From an uncultured Anaerosolibacter sp. (GTDB lineage: Bacteria; Bacillota_A; Clostridia; Peptostreptococcales; Thermotaleaceae): DNA of 13,407 nt. Below, piece by piece: positions 12,502-13,407 of the stretch (the stretch's first letter is position 1; the number at the start of each line of letters is the position of its first letter). Location of the stretch: positions 1 through 13,407 of the forward strand of contig CALECF010000143.1 in the NCBI GenBank assembly GCA_937948705.1, given 5' to 3'. Position numbers and translations under genes: made by a program. The notes beneath the pieces are model-generated. The model was not told the DNA's origin and searched no databases. It worked only from the letters and a program-made list of their open reading frames with translations.

Positions 12502-13407
12502 ATGAAAAAGTCCTATTTAATAGTAATCACTAGCCTTTTGTTGAGTATTTTTTGCATTGGATTCATCACCAGCAATGCTGCTGCCATGAATGATCTCTTG
12601 CCAGCACCAACTGGGCTAAATGCCTCAGTACTTTCTTATGATCAAATTCGCTTATCATGGACACTGACCACAAATGGAGCGGAGTATATTATTATTGAAG
12701 GCAGTATGAATAATACTACCTTTGTTGAAATTGGAAGAATACCAGCCACGGATACTGCATATACCGATACGAATCTTATCCCCAATACTTCCTATACGTA
12801 TAGGGTAAAAGCCGTCAGTTCCATCAATGGCGAGTCTGATTTTTCTAATAGCGTAACTGCAACCACGAAAACAAAGGAAACACCCCCTCCTTCAATGCCG
12901 TCGGGCTTAACATCAACAACAATTTCCCAGTCAGAAATTAGTTTATCATGGCAAAGTCTAGCCAATGCAGATGGCTTTGAGATTGAAAGAAAAAAAATCG
13001 AAGAAAATTTTGAAAGAATCAATGTCCTTGTCAAGGATATCAGAAAATATAACGATGCCAGTCTTTCACCAAATACAGTATATTACTATAGAATCAGGGC
13101 CTTTAATAGCGGCGGATATTCCCCCTATTCTGATACAGTCAGTGCAACGACAAAAGGTGTTCCTAATGGACCTACAAACCTTTCTACAACAGTGGGATCA
13201 GATAATACCGTTAACTTGTTTTGGTCTGATAATTCAACTGATGAAACAGGATTTAGAGTCGAAAGAAAGACAGGAACTGGCAGCTATTCAGAGATCGCAA
13301 CCCTAGGTGCCAATGCCACATCCTATACCAATTCAGGCCTATCCTCAAATACTACCTATACCTATAGAGTAAGGGCATACAACGGCTCCGGTAACTCAGC
13401 TTATTCT
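12502..13407 (+). CDS. Secreted fibronectin type III repeat protein (3' end beyond window)
   Basis: An open frame of 302 codons without a stop, running off the right edge. It begins with a signal peptide: MKKS, a hydrophobic core to about residue 22, and a likely cut after SNAAA-like residues 24-28. Three fibronectin type III domains follow: about 34-122, 131-217 and 221 onward. Each carries the P-x-x-L start, the core Trp (LSW at 51-53 and 148-150, LFW at 239-241), and the T-x-Y-x-Y-R-V/I-x-A strand (SYTYRVKA, VYYYRIRA, TYTYRVRA). Such repeats act as spacers or binding modules in surface and extracellular enzymes; the functional domain (often S-layer homology or a hydrolase) would lie beyond the window. 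No good lipobox. The ATG follows GAGGTG at five bases. It has its own strong promoter and is divergent from the SprT-like gene. Confidence 0.88.
   Translation, partial: MKKSYLIVITSLLLSIFCIGFITSNAAAMNDLLPAPTGLNASVLSYDQIRLSWTLTTNGAEYIIIEGSMNNTTFVEIGRIPATDTAYTDTNLIPNTSYTYRVKAVSSINGESDFSNSVTATTKTKETPPPSMPSGLTSTTISQSEISLSWQSLANADGFEIERKKIEENFERINVLVKDIRKYNDASLSPNTVYYYRIRAFNSGGYSPYSDTVSATTKGVPNGPTNLSTTVGSDNTVNLFWSDNSTDETGFRVERKTGTGSYSEIATLGANATSYTNSGLSSNTTYTYRVRAYNGSGNSAYS

Noticed and set aside
12965..13306. Plus-strand open frame of 113 codons inside the FN3 gene
   Set aside because: It is an out-of-frame shadow. The correct frame from 12502 gives a signal peptide and three FN3 domains with conserved Trp and Tyr residues.
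12502..13407. CRISPR-like or tandem DNA repeats suggested by recurring ACCTATACCTATAGAGTA-like stretches
   Set aside because: The similarity comes from the repeated T-Y-x-Y-R-V strand of the FN3 domains, about 280 bases apart. There are no regular spacers.

Overview
The window looks like chromosomal DNA of a low-GC Gram-positive bacterium, most likely a clostridium. The evidence is AT-rich intergenic DNA, strong AGGAGG-type ribosome binding sites, TTG starts, sigma-A type promoters, a SprT-like metalloprotein, a DUF4870 protein, a DapL-type aminotransferase and a secreted fibronectin type III (FN3) protein. The genus (an Alkaliphilus-like organism is my guess) cannot be proved from the sequence. 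There are no phage genes, transposases, CRISPR arrays, rRNAs or tRNAs.

Layout, left to right. Positions 1-330 (-): small DUF4870 membrane protein. 607-2004 (+): MATE multidrug/cation antiporter. 2182-2394 (+): small winged-helix-like protein, converging on 2679-3053 (-), a membrane-anchored protein of unknown function, with a shared terminator. 3270-3995 (+): HAD-IB phosphatase, converging on 4111-5049 (-), an S66 LD-carboxypeptidase with an intact catalytic triad, again with a shared terminator. 5269-6501 (+): LL-diaminopimelate aminotransferase, divergent from the LD-carboxypeptidase. 6502-6645: GC-rich nested inverted repeats. A probable minus-strand unit follows: 9632-8043 membrane protein with a PstS-like substrate-binding domain, 7996-7223 GNAT acetyltransferase, then 7130-6646, a second S66 peptidase gene that has lost its middle and is a pseudogene.

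The most interesting region is 9756-11281. A promoter drives a leader RNA that encodes a 17-residue peptide with four consecutive histidine codons (MNRFDLFNDVLIHHHHS). It is followed by mutually exclusive RNA helices, an intrinsic terminator with seven Ts, and then a histidyl-tRNA synthetase gene of unusual type. This has the layout of a ribosome-mediated histidine attenuator controlling a HisRS, in a lineage where a T-box would be the usual expectation. The His codons themselves form one strand of the anti-antiterminator helix.

The hisS gene ends in a 54-nt near-perfect hairpin shared with a convergent two-gene unit on the minus strand: 12109-11558, a SprT-like zinc protein, followed by 11541-11275, a small DUF2007-like protein. 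A strong promoter at 12285-12313 then leads through a 5' untranslated region of about 180 nt to a secreted FN3-repeat protein (12502 onward) that runs off the window.

Several CDS starts were moved inward from the longest open frame because a good ribosome binding site lies in front of an internal ATG.
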